64,000 nt of DNA from Methylocapsa sp. D3K7. GTDB lineage: Bacteria; Pseudomonadota; Alphaproteobacteria; Rhizobiales; Beijerinckiaceae. The first letter of the stretch is position 1; each line of letters starts with the position of its first letter. Shown here in pieces: positions 9,120 to 17,825 of the stretch. The position numbers and the translations under genes were made by a program. A model generated the notes under the pieces. The model worked only from the letters and a program-made list of their open reading frames with translations, searched no databases and was not told the origin of the DNA. Where the stretch lies: contig NZ_CP123229.1 of assembly GCF_029855125.1 (NCBI RefSeq), forward strand, positions 2,834,501-2,898,500. Reading direction: 5' to 3'.

Positions 9120-9785
9120 ATGAGGATAGGCAAAATTACGCGCTTGCCGGCCGCCGCCCTGGTCTTCGGCCTTGTTCTGGCGATGGCGGCAATACAGCCG
9201 GTACCCGCCCTGGCGCAGACCGATGCGCCGGCGGCGGGGGATCCGGCGCCGCCCGCGCCTGGCGCGGCGCCGCCCGCGTCCTCCGACACCGACTCCAAAC
9301 CTCCGCCGGGAGTTCCAAACGATTCATCAGCCGTGACCCTCGACCTCAAGGCACGCCGGGTCGCCTATGCCAGCGCCAGCGCGGAATGGGCGGATGGCTT
9401 CAAAACCGTGATGGGAGAGATCGCCAAAGTCAACGCGGCGATCAAAAAGGCCGGGTTGGCGCCAGCTGGGCACCCATTTGCTCTGTTTTTGGCGACGGAC
9501 GACAAAAGCTTTCAGTTCGAGGCGATGGTGCCGCTGGATGGCAGTCCCGAGGTCAAGGATCTCTCCGATGGAATCAAAATCGGGGAGTCGCCCGCCGGCA
9601 AGGCGATCAAATTTCTACATCGGGGCTCCTATGACGATATCGATTCGACTTATGATCTCATCACCGCCTTTCTCGATGAAAAAGGCCTCGAATCGCAAAA
9701 TCGCTTCATCGAGGAATATCTGACCGATACGGCGGAGCCGGACGACGCGAATCTCGAAGCCGATATCTATGTGTTTATCAAATAG
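9120..9785 (+). CDS. Exported GyrI-like effector-binding-domain protein
   Basis: The 221-residue product has a clear signal peptide (MRIGKITRLPAAALVFGLVLA...ALAQ), then a Pro/Ala-rich linker (residues 35-65). A GyrI-like small-molecule-binding domain follows, with the recognisable pieces PAGHPFALFLATDD, FEAMVPLDG and the final EADIYVFIK. GyrI-like domains are normally cytoplasmic sensors fused to AraC or MerR regulators; this one is free and exported. The upstream in-frame region to 8859 looks non-coding, so I start at 9120. The ligand is unknown. Confidence 0.8.
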   Translation: MRIGKITRLPAAALVFGLVLAMAAIQPVPALAQTDAPAAGDPAPPAPGAAPPASSDTDSKPPPGVPNDSSAVTLDLKARRVAYASASAEWADGFKTVMGEIAKVNAAIKKAGLAPAGHPFALFLATDDKSFQFEAMVPLDGSPEVKDLSDGIKIGESPAGKAIKFLHRGSYDDIDSTYDLITAFLDEKGLESQNRFIEEYLTDTAEPDDANLEADIYVFIK

Positions 9786-9870
9786 TCTTGCTTGGTACGT
9801 GCCCCCGATTCCGATTCCGAACCCCGCTGTCTTGTGCGTGACTGGTTGATTTTATTCGATGGAGCCCAAA

Positions 9871-10770
9871 ATGGTCCGCCGCCATCCAGTGATCTTCATC
9901 CTTGTCTTGTTCTTTTTACTCTTCGTATCATCGGAAATATATTTGCGTTACGCCGGGTTCGCGTCCTATCCGGTGTATGATATCGATGCGCAGATAAAGT
10001 ATATACCGGCGGCGAATCAGCACGGAAGTTTCCTCAACCATAGCGCCTGGTATTTCAATAATAGGCATATGGGAAACATCGCTGACTGGAACCCCGCGAA
10101 ACATCCAAATATTCTCTTGGTCGGGAACAGTATTGTCCTTGGCGGCAATCCGTTTAATCATCCAGATAAGATCGGGCCGCTGCTGGAAAAGGATTTGGGC
10201 GGCCGCTACACCGTGTGGTCGGCAGCGGCGGGCGGCTGGTCCAATGTCAATGAACTCACCTATCTCGACCGCAACGCGGACGTTGTCCGGAACGCCGACG
10301 AGGTGATCATCGAATATATGGACGGCGGCCTCACCGCCCCGAGCGAGTGGCCGGGGTACTACGTTTTTCCGGATCAAAAGCCTTGGAGTTTGACTTTATA
10401 CACTTTGCGCAAATATGCGCTGCCACGCCTGCTTCACATGTCTTCCACCTCTGATTTCGGGGCATTGCCGCCTACGGGACAGTTTGACGAGACGCAATTG
10501 CAGCGGTTTAAGGCGCGAGTGGACAGCCTCGCCAGGGAACACAAGCTTACAATTTTCTTCTATCCTACGGTCGCGGATCTGAGGAACAGGCCCAAATGGC
10601 TGGAGTCGACGGCGCCCCTATTGGAGCTATGTAAAACCACCCTGGCGAAATGTCTGGACATCGCGCAAGAACCGGCTTGGACTGAAAAGGCATATAGAAG
10701 CGACGGTATCCATCCAACACTGGAAGGAAACAAAATATTGGCATCCATTCTTGCCAAGACGGTGGACTAA
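9871..10770 (+). CDS. Membrane-anchored SGNH-hydrolase-like protein
   Basis: The product of about 299 residues begins with a short basic stretch and one transmembrane helix (VIFILVLFFLLFVSSEIYL), so the rest should face the periplasm. The SGNH block I appears as LLVGNSIVLGGNP (Ser in GNS rather than the usual GDS) and block V as SDGIHPTLEGNKI, giving the Asp-x-x-His pair. A GGAG site 6 bases before ATG 9871 favours this start over 9859. Such proteins often deacetylate or acetylate cell-surface glycans; the substrate here is unknown. Confidence 0.7.
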   Translation: MVRRHPVIFILVLFFLLFVSSEIYLRYAGFASYPVYDIDAQIKYIPAANQHGSFLNHSAWYFNNRHMGNIADWNPAKHPNILLVGNSIVLGGNPFNHPDKIGPLLEKDLGGRYTVWSAAAGGWSNVNELTYLDRNADVVRNADEVIIEYMDGGLTAPSEWPGYYVFPDQKPWSLTLYTLRKYALPRLLHMSSTSDFGALPPTGQFDETQLQRFKARVDSLAREHKLTIFFYPTVADLRNRPKWLESTAPLLELCKTTLAKCLDIAQEPAWTEKAYRSDGIHPTLEGNKILASILAKTVD

Positions 10771-10803
10771 GCTGATCCGGAATTATCGGCCGTTTCTTAT
10801 TTT

Positions 10804-11628
10804 CTACGAGCCTTCCCAAAAGTCCGGGCGCGACTGCGCCAGCCTGCCGCCGATCCGCACGGGGGCGATTTTTGCAGCGAGGCCCGTGGCATCGATCTCG
10901 ACTGCGACGCCGCAAAGGGTCGCTTGGCCAGCCGCTGGCTCGAAGCGGGTTACGGGAAGCTTGGTGGTGAACCGGCGCACCGGTTCCTCCTTTTCCATGC
11001 CAATGACGGAATCATAATCCCCGGTCATGCCGGCGTCGGTCACATAGGCCGTGCCATGCGGCAATATTTGGTGGTCGGCGGTCGGCACATGCGTATGGGT
11101 TCCGACGACGAGCGACACACGCCCATCGACGAAATGCGCGAAGGCTTGTTTTTCGCTCGAGGCCTCGGCGTGGAAATCGACAACCGAGGCATCGCAGCCA
11201 ATTCCCAAGGGACAGGCCGCGATTTCATGCTCGATTGCGGCGAAGGGGTCATCCATCGCGTCCATGAAAATGCGGCCCATGAGATTCACGACAAGGACAC
11301 GGGCGCCGGACGCGGTTTCGATGAGATTGGCGCCGCGGCCCGGTGTCCCGCGCGGATAGTTAAGGGGCCGGATGAGACGCGGCTGGCGGGCGATGAAAAC
11401 CAGCGCCTCGCGCTGATCGAACGCATGATTGCCAAGGGTCACGCAATCGGCGCCCGCCGCAACGAAGTCGGCGCAAATCGTCTCGGTGATGCCAAAGCCG
11501 CCTGCCGCGTTTTCGCCATTGACGACCACGCAATCGAGCCCCCATGCGATGCGCAATTTGGGCAGCGTTTCCAGCAAAGCCGCGCGGCCCGCGCGGCCGA
11601 CGATGTCACCAATGAACAGCAGCCGCAT
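10804..11628 (-). CDS. YmdB-family metallophosphoesterase (TIGR00282)
   Basis: This 274-residue dinuclear-metal phosphoesterase belongs to the YmdB family, whose Bacillus member hydrolyses 2',3'-cyclic nucleotides. The metal-binding motifs are FIGDIVGRAG at the start, VVNGENAAGG, TLGNHAFDQ and VGTHTHVPTAD. An in-frame TTG at 11652 would extend it into the preceding gene; the ATG at 11628 matches the family N terminus (MRLLFIGDIVG). It follows the 5-FTHF cyclo-ligase gene by one base and is probably co-transcribed with it. Confidence 0.9.
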   Translation of the reverse strand: MRLLFIGDIVGRAGRAALLETLPKLRIAWGLDCVVVNGENAAGGFGITETICADFVAAGADCVTLGNHAFDQREALVFIARQPRLIRPLNYPRGTPGRGANLIETASGARVLVVNLMGRIFMDAMDDPFAAIEHEIAACPLGIGCDASVVDFHAEASSEKQAFAHFVDGRVSLVVGTHTHVPTADHQILPHGTAYVTDAGMTGDYDSVIGMEKEEPVRRFTTKLPVTRFEPAAGQATLCGVAVEIDATGLAAKIAPVRIGGRLAQSRPDFWEGS

Positions 11629-11629
11629 G

Positions 11630-12211
11630 CTACGGTCCGGCCCGGCAGTCAATCAATTCGAGCTCGGTGAGCACGTAATCGAGACTTTCGTCATAGGCGT
11701 CATGCGGAACTTCCGGGAACTCCTGGCTGGCATAGGCGATGCCCACGGCCCAAACTGCTTTCTCGGCACGCAACTTCGCCAGGGAGCGATCATAAAACCC
11801 CGCCCCATAGCCGATCCGGTGGCCGGCGCGATCAAACGCGGCCAAGGGCACGAACAAAAAATCCGGCGCCGCCTCGGGCGCCTCCGGCAAAGGTTCTTCG
11901 ATTGCCATCTTTCCCTTCACGGTCGGCTCGCCATGGCGCCACAGCCGGAACACGAGGGGCGTTCCCACTCGGCCGGTCACTGGCAAGGCGGTCTTGATTC
12001 CTGCCGCAGCCAGTTTTTCGAGGAGTGGCAGCGGCGAGGGTTCGCCAGGAAGCGGAAAATAGGCTGAGACGATGGCGGGGTGCAACCTCTTGACGAGGGC
12101 GAGGCCTTCGACGGCGATGCGCTCCGCGAAGGCGGCGGCGGCGATGGGGATCACGTTACGCTGTGCGAGGGCTTTCGCGCGGAGGGCCGGTTTGGAAATT
12201 GGGAGGGACAT
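11630..12211 (-). CDS. 5-formyltetrahydrofolate cyclo-ligase
   Basis: The enzyme uses ATP to convert 5-formyl-THF to 5,10-methenyl-THF, recycling a storage folate. The 193-residue product starts SKPALRAKALAQRN and carries SAYFPLPGEPS, the substrate-site motif IGYGAGFYDRSL and the C-terminal VGIAYASQE. The frame runs open to 12478, but that extension reads through the 6S RNA gene, so the start is the ATG at 12211, which follows a GGGAG-like stretch on the opposite strand poorly. Location directly downstream of 6S RNA is conserved across proteobacteria (ssrS-ygfA). Confidence 0.92.
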   Translation of the reverse strand: MSLPISKPALRAKALAQRNVIPIAAAAFAERIAVEGLALVKRLHPAIVSAYFPLPGEPSPLPLLEKLAAAGIKTALPVTGRVGTPLVFRLWRHGEPTVKGKMAIEEPLPEAPEAAPDFLFVPLAAFDRAGHRIGYGAGFYDRSLAKLRAEKAVWAVGIAYASQEFPEVPHDAYDESLDYVLTELELIDCRAGP

Positions 12212-12261
12212 CGAGAACCGGCCGGACGAGACATGCGCGGGGCCGCGATGGCCGTGGGATA

Positions 12262-12428
12262 TCGATCCCGGGAACCTACAACGTAGGTGGGCGCCGTGTG
12301 GCCAAGCCCACGAGCGAGGCCAGGGACAGCTCCCTTTGAGATCGATAAGGCCCCGGGAATGCTGATCCAACACGCACCCCGCAGCTCCGCCAAGCCAATG
12401 TAAGGGGAGACAGGGCGAAAGGAAAGGC
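12262..12428 (-). ncRNA. ssrS: 6S RNA
   Basis: 6S RNA mimics an open promoter and binds RNA polymerase holoenzyme. On the minus strand this region contains the pieces I associate with the Rhizobiales 6S form: GGCCTTATCGATCTCAAAGG, GAGCTGTCCCTGGCCTCGCT, GTGGGCTTGGCCACACGGCG and CCACCTACGTTGTAGGTTCC, ending in CCCGGG. It sits just upstream of the 5-formyl-THF cyclo-ligase gene, the classical position. The ends are approximate, as I could not fold the sequence. Confidence 0.8.
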
Positions 12429-12524
12429 CTGCGCCAAAAACACAATAGATGGTTGCGGTTTCGCGGCCAAAGACGCATTTAGAGGCCAACATCTGGGAAC
12501 GTTCGCCACGGGGAGAGCCGGAAC

Positions 12525-13478
12525 ATGGCAGGATTATTTGGCCGCAGCCGGAACGAGGGCGGCGCGCAAGGCGCCGGTCAAGCCGTTGAGGGCGCGGCGG
12601 CGACGGAGAAGAATGGGAGTCTCATCAAGGACGCCACCACGGCGAGTTTTAGCGCCGATGTGCTCGCGGAATCGGCGCGCCAGCCAGTTCTGGTCGATTT
12701 TTGGGCGCCCTGGTGTGGTCCCTGCAAACAGCTCGCCCCGGTTCTTGAAAAGGCAGTCAAGGCGGCCGGAGGCAAGGTGAAGCTCGTCAAGATGAACATT
12801 GACGAGCATCCGGACATTCCAGGCCGCCTTGGGGTTCGTTCCATTCCAGCGGTGATCGCCTTCCAGCGCGGGCAGCCGGTCGATGGATTTATGGGTGCGC
12901 TGCCGGAAAGAGAAGTCAAGGGCTTTATCGAGCGGCTTGCGGGACCGATCGCCGATGATGCCGATCGTCTGGCCGAAGCCGAGGCCCTGGTGGCCGCTGG
13001 CGACGTCGAGGGGGCGTCGGACCTATATACCGCGCTGCTCGCCGAAAACTCTGGAGATCCGGCTGCCGTGGCGGGGCTCGCGAAACTGTTCGTCTCGGCG
13101 GGGGACATCGAAAGCGCCAAAAAAGTGCTGGTCTCGGTGGCGCCTGGCGGCGAGCGGGATGCCGCGTTCATTGCCGCCAAGGCAGCGCTCGATCTTGCCG
13201 AACAAGCCGCGGACGTCGGGGATTCTTCTGAGCTGACGCAAAGGATCGCGGCCAATCCCGACGATCATCAGGCGCGGCTCGATTTCGCGACGCTTCTCAA
13301 TGCGAAGAACCGGCGGGAGGAAGCGGCGGCCGAGTTGCTCGAGGTCATCAAACGCGACCGGGCCTGGAACGACGATGGCGCCCGCAAGCAATTGCTGCAA
13401 TTTTTCGACGCGTGGGGACCAGCCGATCCGGCGACGATCGGCGCCCGGAAAAAGCTGTCGCTGCTGCTTTTTTCTTGA
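12525..13478 (+). CDS. cnoX: CnoX/YbbN-type thioredoxin with TPR tail
   Basis: The 317-residue protein joins an N-terminal thioredoxin domain (about residues 35-140, active site WCGPC with Cys64 and Cys67) to an alpha-helical tetratricopeptide-like tail. The tail contains AEALVAAGDVEGASDLYTALL and LDFATLLNAKNRREEAAAELLEVIKRD. This is the architecture of CnoX, a chaperedoxin that protects proteins during oxidative stress and passes them to GroEL. Unlike the E. coli protein, it keeps both redox cysteines and so can act as a true oxidoreductase. It is divergent from the 6S RNA gene. Confidence 0.88.
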   Translation: MAGLFGRSRNEGGAQGAGQAVEGAAATEKNGSLIKDATTASFSADVLAESARQPVLVDFWAPWCGPCKQLAPVLEKAVKAAGGKVKLVKMNIDEHPDIPGRLGVRSIPAVIAFQRGQPVDGFMGALPEREVKGFIERLAGPIADDADRLAEAEALVAAGDVEGASDLYTALLAENSGDPAAVAGLAKLFVSAGDIESAKKVLVSVAPGGERDAAFIAAKAALDLAEQAADVGDSSELTQRIAANPDDHQARLDFATLLNAKNRREEAAAELLEVIKRDRAWNDDGARKQLLQFFDAWGPADPATIGARKKLSLLLFS

Positions 13479-13491
13479 TCAGCTGCCTCGA

Positions 13492-13576
13492 TGGTGCGGA
13501 CGACGGGAGTCGAACCCGTATGACCGAAGTCGAGGGATTTTAAGTCCCTTGCGTCTACCAGTTTCGCCACGTCCGC
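13492..13576 (-). tRNA. tRNA-Leu (anticodon TAA)
   Basis: Read on the minus strand, the gene starts GCGGACGTGGCGAAACTGG, has the anticodon arm GGGACTTAAAATCCC (loop CTTAAAA, anticodon TAA) and a long variable arm typical of tRNA-Leu. The T arm is CGGGTTCGACTCCCG and the acceptor end GTCCGCA with encoded CCA (13492-13494). Confidence 0.96.
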
Positions 13577-13693
13577 TTGCCGCTACCGGCTTTAACGGGG
13601 CTAGCAACAACCGGCAAGGGGTGCGCTGTTTGGTTTTTGTCGCCGCGTGCCATTGATGAGCCGGAAGCCGATGAATTTTAGAACGGAATTGCG

Positions 13694-14785
13694 ATGATTT
13701 GGACGCCGCAGCAGGAAGCGGCGCTGAAATCCGTGGCCGCGTGGCTGAAACGCGGCGAGCCGCAATTGTTCCGGCTGTTTGGCTTTGCCGGAACGGGCAA
13801 GACCACGCTTGCGAAGCATATTGCCGCTGATGTCGATGGCGGGGTTGCTTTTGCCGCTTTCACGGGCAAGGCGGCACTCGTCATGCGGTCCAAGGGTTGC
13901 GGTGACGCCCGCACGATCCACAGTCTGATCTACCGCGCGCGCGAAACCGAGACACAAGAGCCGTCGTTCGTTCTCAACGAAGACAGCGCCGTGACGAAAG
14001 CGAGCCTCGTGATCGTCGATGAATGTTCGATGGTCGATGAGGATCTCGGCCGGGATCTTTTGTCATTCGGCAAGCCGGTGCTGGTGCTCGGTGATCCGGC
14101 GCAACTGCCTCCCGTGAAGGGCGGAGGATTTTTTACCGAAGGCGCGCCCGATGTGATGCTGACCGAGGTGCACCGGCAAGCGGTGGACAATCCGATCATC
14201 AAAATGTCGATGCTGGTGCGTGAAGGAGGGAGGCTTCCCCTCGGCACCTATGGTGAGAGCTGTGTCATCGAGCGGAGCGGCATCGATTCGGGTGCGGTGA
14301 CCGCCGCCGATCAACTGCTTGTCGGCCTCAATCGCACCCGCCGATCCTACAACAGAAGAATGCGCGAACTCTTTGGCCATGCCGATGCCTTTCCGGCACC
14401 CGGCGACAAGCTGGTCTGTCTCAAGAACGACAAGACGAAGGGTCTTTTGAACGGCGGCGTTTGGCTTGTGAAAACTGCCGGGGCCACACGCAAGAAAAAG
14501 CTGTCCTTGCATGTTGTGCCGGAGGATGATCCCGCTCGCAAGCCGCTGCGCATCGGCGTCCTGCCTGAATTTTTTCAGGGGCTCGAGGACAGTCTCAGTC
14601 CCGCGGTCCGCAGGGAATCGGATGAATTCGATTATGGCTACGCGCTGACGGTGCACAAGGCGCAAGGGTCGCAATGGAACCAAGTGGTGTTATTTGACGA
14701 AAGTTTCGCTTTTCGCGAACATCGCAACCGCTGGCTCTACACCGGTATCACCCGCGCCGCCGAGCGGCTGACGGTCGTGGTGTGA
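13694..14785 (+). CDS. RecD-like ATP-dependent DNA helicase (short)
   Basis: This superfamily-1B helicase of 363 residues has Walker A GFAGTGKTTLAKH (about residue 29), motif Ia AFTGKAALVM, Walker B VIVDECSMVDE and motif III VLGDPAQLPPV. The C-terminal UvrD-like part has DYGYALTVHKAQGSQW and YTGITRAAERLTVVV. It lacks the long N-terminal region of RecD/RecD2, so it is a stand-alone motor of unknown role, perhaps Dda-like. Its last codons overlap the reading frame of the next gene. Confidence 0.87.
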   Translation: MIWTPQQEAALKSVAAWLKRGEPQLFRLFGFAGTGKTTLAKHIAADVDGGVAFAAFTGKAALVMRSKGCGDARTIHSLIYRARETETQEPSFVLNEDSAVTKASLVIVDECSMVDEDLGRDLLSFGKPVLVLGDPAQLPPVKGGGFFTEGAPDVMLTEVHRQAVDNPIIKMSMLVREGGRLPLGTYGESCVIERSGIDSGAVTAADQLLVGLNRTRRSYNRRMRELFGHADAFPAPGDKLVCLKNDKTKGLLNGGVWLVKTAGATRKKKLSLHVVPEDDPARKPLRIGVLPEFFQGLEDSLSPAVRRESDEFDYGYALTVHKAQGSQWNQVVLFDESFAFREHRNRWLYTGITRAAERLTVVV

Positions 14786-14787
14786 CA

Positions 14788-15702
14788 ATGCCCACGCGGC
14801 GCTTGTTTTTGAACGGCATGGCCTCGGCGGCGTTCATCCGTACCAGTGGTGCCGCCACGCCTGTCGTGGTCAGCTCAAAACTTGATCTCGAAGGCGGACT
14901 GCTTGGCGAAATGATTTTGCTCGCGCTTGGGCAAGCCAAAATCGTGGCGGAAAACCGGTTGCGGCTTGGCCCGACGTCGATTTTGCGGGCCGCGCTTTTG
15001 AGCGGCGCGATCGACCTTTGTCCGGAATATACCGGCAATGCCGCGTTTTTCTTTCATGAAGATGGCGATCCTGTTTGGAAGAATGCTGCGGCCGGCTACG
15101 CACGGGCCGCGCAACGTGACTATGAAGAAAACCGCCTGGTGTGGCTTGCCCCTGCACCAGCCGACAACAGTTGGGTGATCGCGGTTCCAGCGGCGCTGGC
15201 GGAGAAGCAAAATCTTCGCACCATGGAGGATTTCGCGAGCTTTGTGCGGGACGGCAACCGTGTCAAGCTGGCCGCGTCGGCGGAATTTGTCGAGAGCAAC
15301 GCTGGCCTTCCGGCCTTCGAGGCGAGCTACGGCTTCCGGCTTGAGGCGAGCCAGCTGCTGGTCCTCTCCGGCGGGGAAACCTCCGCCACCATCAAAGCGG
15401 CGGCGGACGGAATTTCGGGGGTCAATGCGGCGATGGCCTATGCGACAGATGGCGCACTCAAAGCGCTCGGTCTAGCGGCCCTTGAAGACACACGCCATGC
15501 ACAGCCGGTCTATGCACCCGCGCCCGTGATACGCGAAGAAACTCTCGCAAGCTATCCTGAAATCCGTGGTATTCTGAAACCAGTTTTTGCGAAGCTCGAC
15601 CTTGCGAGCCTGCGCGATTTGAACGAAAAAGTGGCCGTCGAAGGCGCGGAACCAGGCGCTGTGGCCCGCGAATTTTTCCGATTGCAAGGGCTCCTTCGAT
15701 AG
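14788..15702 (+). CDS. Osmoprotectant ABC importer, substrate-binding protein (OsmF/OpuC type)
   Basis: This is the periplasmic binding component of a quaternary-amine importer. It has a Tat/Sec-like leader (RRLFLNGMASAAFIRTSGAA) followed by an OpuAC domain: SSKLDLEGGLLGEMILLALG, DLCPEYTGNAAFFF and the hinge segment WLAPAPADNSWVIAVP. A GTG at 14782 overlapping the helicase stop is an alternative start. It is the first of four genes with the two permeases and one ATPase of the same system. The substrate could be glycine betaine, choline or a related osmolyte; E. coli OsmF (YehZ) binds betaine only weakly. Confidence 0.86.
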   Translation: MPTRRLFLNGMASAAFIRTSGAATPVVVSSKLDLEGGLLGEMILLALGQAKIVAENRLRLGPTSILRAALLSGAIDLCPEYTGNAAFFFHEDGDPVWKNAAAGYARAAQRDYEENRLVWLAPAPADNSWVIAVPAALAEKQNLRTMEDFASFVRDGNRVKLAASAEFVESNAGLPAFEASYGFRLEASQLLVLSGGETSATIKAAADGISGVNAAMAYATDGALKALGLAALEDTRHAQPVYAPAPVIREETLASYPEIRGILKPVFAKLDLASLRDLNEKVAVEGAEPGAVAREFFRLQGLLR

Positions 15703-15717
15703 ACCGTCAGGCGCTAG

Positions 15718-16893
15718 ATGCGAACGCGGGATGGCTTGATGCCGAAACTGTTCGACCGCGTTCTTCTTACGCTCAGCTGCTTCGGCTTTGCCGGGATTTT
15801 GCTTGGGGGCTTTCTGAATTTTGCGCCGAACCGGCTCGCGCGTGGCGTTGCTTCCGCGATATGGCAAGCACCCCTCGTTGACGCGGCGGCTGCGATAGCT
15901 GGGCTTAGCGGACTGGCGCTTTTAAGTTTTGTTCCAGGCAACAAATGCCGCTCCATCGCAACAATCATCGCAGCAGCGTTGATCCTTTGGGGGACTCTTT
16001 CTGGCGCTGGTCATCTCGCGGCGTTGCTCATGCAAGCAGGACCTCCGGCGGCGCGGGCGTCGCTGGGACCCGCGTTCTGGATCTTGATCAGCGTCGCGCT
16101 TCTCGCGGTTGTCGATGTCATGCAAAGAGGCAGCTTCAGTTATCCTGCACGCGTTTGTGTTGGGGCGGTTCTATGTTCGGGATTCGCCGTGATGGTAGCG
16201 ACGGGCGCGTTCGATCATCTGTCGCTCGCCAGGGAATTTTCGAATGCGCGGGGGCTATTTGTAACTGAGCTCTTGCGTCATGTCGGGCTTGTCGGTGCGG
16301 CGACACTCTTTTCACTGATGATCGGGGTGCCGCTCACTGTGCTTCTCTTGCGCAGGCAATCTGCATCCGGGTTCGTCTTTGCGAGCCTTAGCATTGTGCA
16401 AACGATTCCATCAATCGCACTTTTCGGTGTGCTGATTGCGCCAATGTCGAAATTGAGCGAATCGCTGCCTTTTCTGCGCGCACTGGGTATCAACGGAACC
16501 GGCCCGGCGCCGGCGATCATCGCCTTGACTCTCTATTCCCTGCTGCCGCTCGTGCGCGGCTTCTATACGGGATTTAGCGAAGTTGCCACTGACGTGAAGG
16601 AGGCGGCTGCCGCCATTGGTTTTGGTGCCCGCAAGATATTTTTCGAGGTCGAATTGCCGCTTGCACTGCCGGTGCTCATTTCCGGATTGCGTGTCGTGAT
16701 GATCCAGGCGATCGGCTTGGCAAGTGTCGCGGCTTTGATCGGTGCGGGAGGTCTTGGAACATTTATCTTTCAGGGTATCGGCCAATATGCGCTTGATCTG
16801 GTTTTGGTAGGCGCCCTTCCGATTATTTTGCTGGCGCTTTTGGCGAATGTGATTTTTGACATGCTGTCGGCGCTTGCGAGGAAAAATCTGTGA
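15718..16893 (+). CDS. Osmoprotectant ABC importer, permease (YehY type, long)
   Basis: The 391-residue membrane protein has about 10 hydrophobic helices. The second half is a BPD_transp_1 domain with the coupling motif EAAAAIGFGARKIFFEVELPLALP, and the N-terminal half has additional helices as in YehY. ATG 15739 is a possible alternative start. The gene ends in an overlap with the ATPase gene. It lies between the binding protein and ATPase of the same importer. Confidence 0.86.
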   Translation: MRTRDGLMPKLFDRVLLTLSCFGFAGILLGGFLNFAPNRLARGVASAIWQAPLVDAAAAIAGLSGLALLSFVPGNKCRSIATIIAAALILWGTLSGAGHLAALLMQAGPPAARASLGPAFWILISVALLAVVDVMQRGSFSYPARVCVGAVLCSGFAVMVATGAFDHLSLAREFSNARGLFVTELLRHVGLVGAATLFSLMIGVPLTVLLLRRQSASGFVFASLSIVQTIPSIALFGVLIAPMSKLSESLPFLRALGINGTGPAPAIIALTLYSLLPLVRGFYTGFSEVATDVKEAAAAIGFGARKIFFEVELPLALPVLISGLRVVMIQAIGLASVAALIGAGGLGTFIFQGIGQYALDLVLVGALPIILLALLANVIFDMLSALARKNL

Positions 16894-17825
16894 TCGAGCT
16901 GCGCAATGTGTGGAAGACTTTTGGCGGCGCGCCGGCGGTCTCCGATTTGTCACTCAAAATCGAGAGTGGCGCCTTTTTTGTCCTCGCCGGTCCCTCCGGC
17001 TGCGGCAAATCAACGGTGTTGCGGATGATCAATGCGCTGATTGCCCCCGACAAGGGAGACATCTTTGTGCGCGGCGAAAATGTTCAGGCGAATGATTTAG
17101 AAAAACTCCGGCGCGGCATCGGTTATGTGATCCAGTCCGCCGGGCTTTTTCCCCATTGGACGGTTGCCGATAATATACTGGCGGTGCCGCGTCTGCTCAA
17201 ATGGAGCCCATCGCAATGTGCCGCTCGGCTCGATGAGGTCGCCGCTTTGCTGCGGATCGATTTGGCTTTGCTCAACCGCTACCCGAGGCAGTTGTCGGGC
17301 GGTCAGCAGCAACGCATCGGCATTGCCCGTGCGTTGGCCGCCGATCCCGATATGATCTTGATGGATGAACCGTTCGCGGCGCTCGATCCTGTGAGCCGGG
17401 CAGCACTACAAGACGAACTGCGCGCAATTCACGCTCGCGGCGGCAAGACGATTGTCTTTGTAACACATGATATGGACGAAGCCTTGCGGCTTGCCACGGG
17501 TATGGCGGTGATGCGAAATGGTCAACTCGTGCAGACAGGGGATCCGGCTTCGATCCTGCTTACACCGGCAGATGATTTCGTGCGGGAGTTTGTGGGGGGT
17601 GAAAATTTGCAGCTCCGCCTGCTTGACCTCATGCCAGTCCGTAAGCTTTTGAAACCCGGCAAGACACGGGCAATCGGGACCATTGCGGCAGACGCCAGTC
17701 TCAAAACGGCGCTGAACCTGATGCTGGCAAACCGGAGCTCTGTCCTTGGCGTCGAGGACACAAGAGGCGTCAAGCTCGGCGAAGTCACTTTAGATGATAT
17801 TTTAGCGAGGCGCGATGGTGGTTGA
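16890..17825 (+). CDS. Osmoprotectant ABC importer, ATP-binding protein (YehX/OsmV type)
   Basis: This is the cytoplasmic ATPase of the importer. Walker A is GPSGCGKST (about residue 34), the Q-loop is YVIQSAGLFPHWTV, the signature LSGGQQQRIGIARAL and Walker B ILMDEPFAALD, followed by the H-loop VTHDMDEAL. The C-terminal 60 residues (AIGTIAADASLKTALNLML...) resemble the single CBS-like regulatory piece seen in OpuCA-type ATPases. It starts at a GTG overlapping the previous stop and overlaps the next gene by 11 bases. Confidence 0.9.
   Translation: MIELRNVWKTFGGAPAVSDLSLKIESGAFFVLAGPSGCGKSTVLRMINALIAPDKGDIFVRGENVQANDLEKLRRGIGYVIQSAGLFPHWTVADNILAVPRLLKWSPSQCAARLDEVAALLRIDLALLNRYPRQLSGGQQQRIGIARALAADPDMILMDEPFAALDPVSRAALQDELRAIHARGGKTIVFVTHDMDEALRLATGMAVMRNGQLVQTGDPASILLTPADDFVREFVGGENLQLRLLDLMPVRKLLKPGKTRAIGTIAADASLKTALNLMLANRSSVLGVEDTRGVKLGEVTLDDILARRDGG

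Noticed and set aside
12212..12492. Long 5' extension of the folate cyclo-ligase and other minus-strand frames
   Set aside because: These frames run through the 6S RNA sequence, and the family N terminus begins at 12211.
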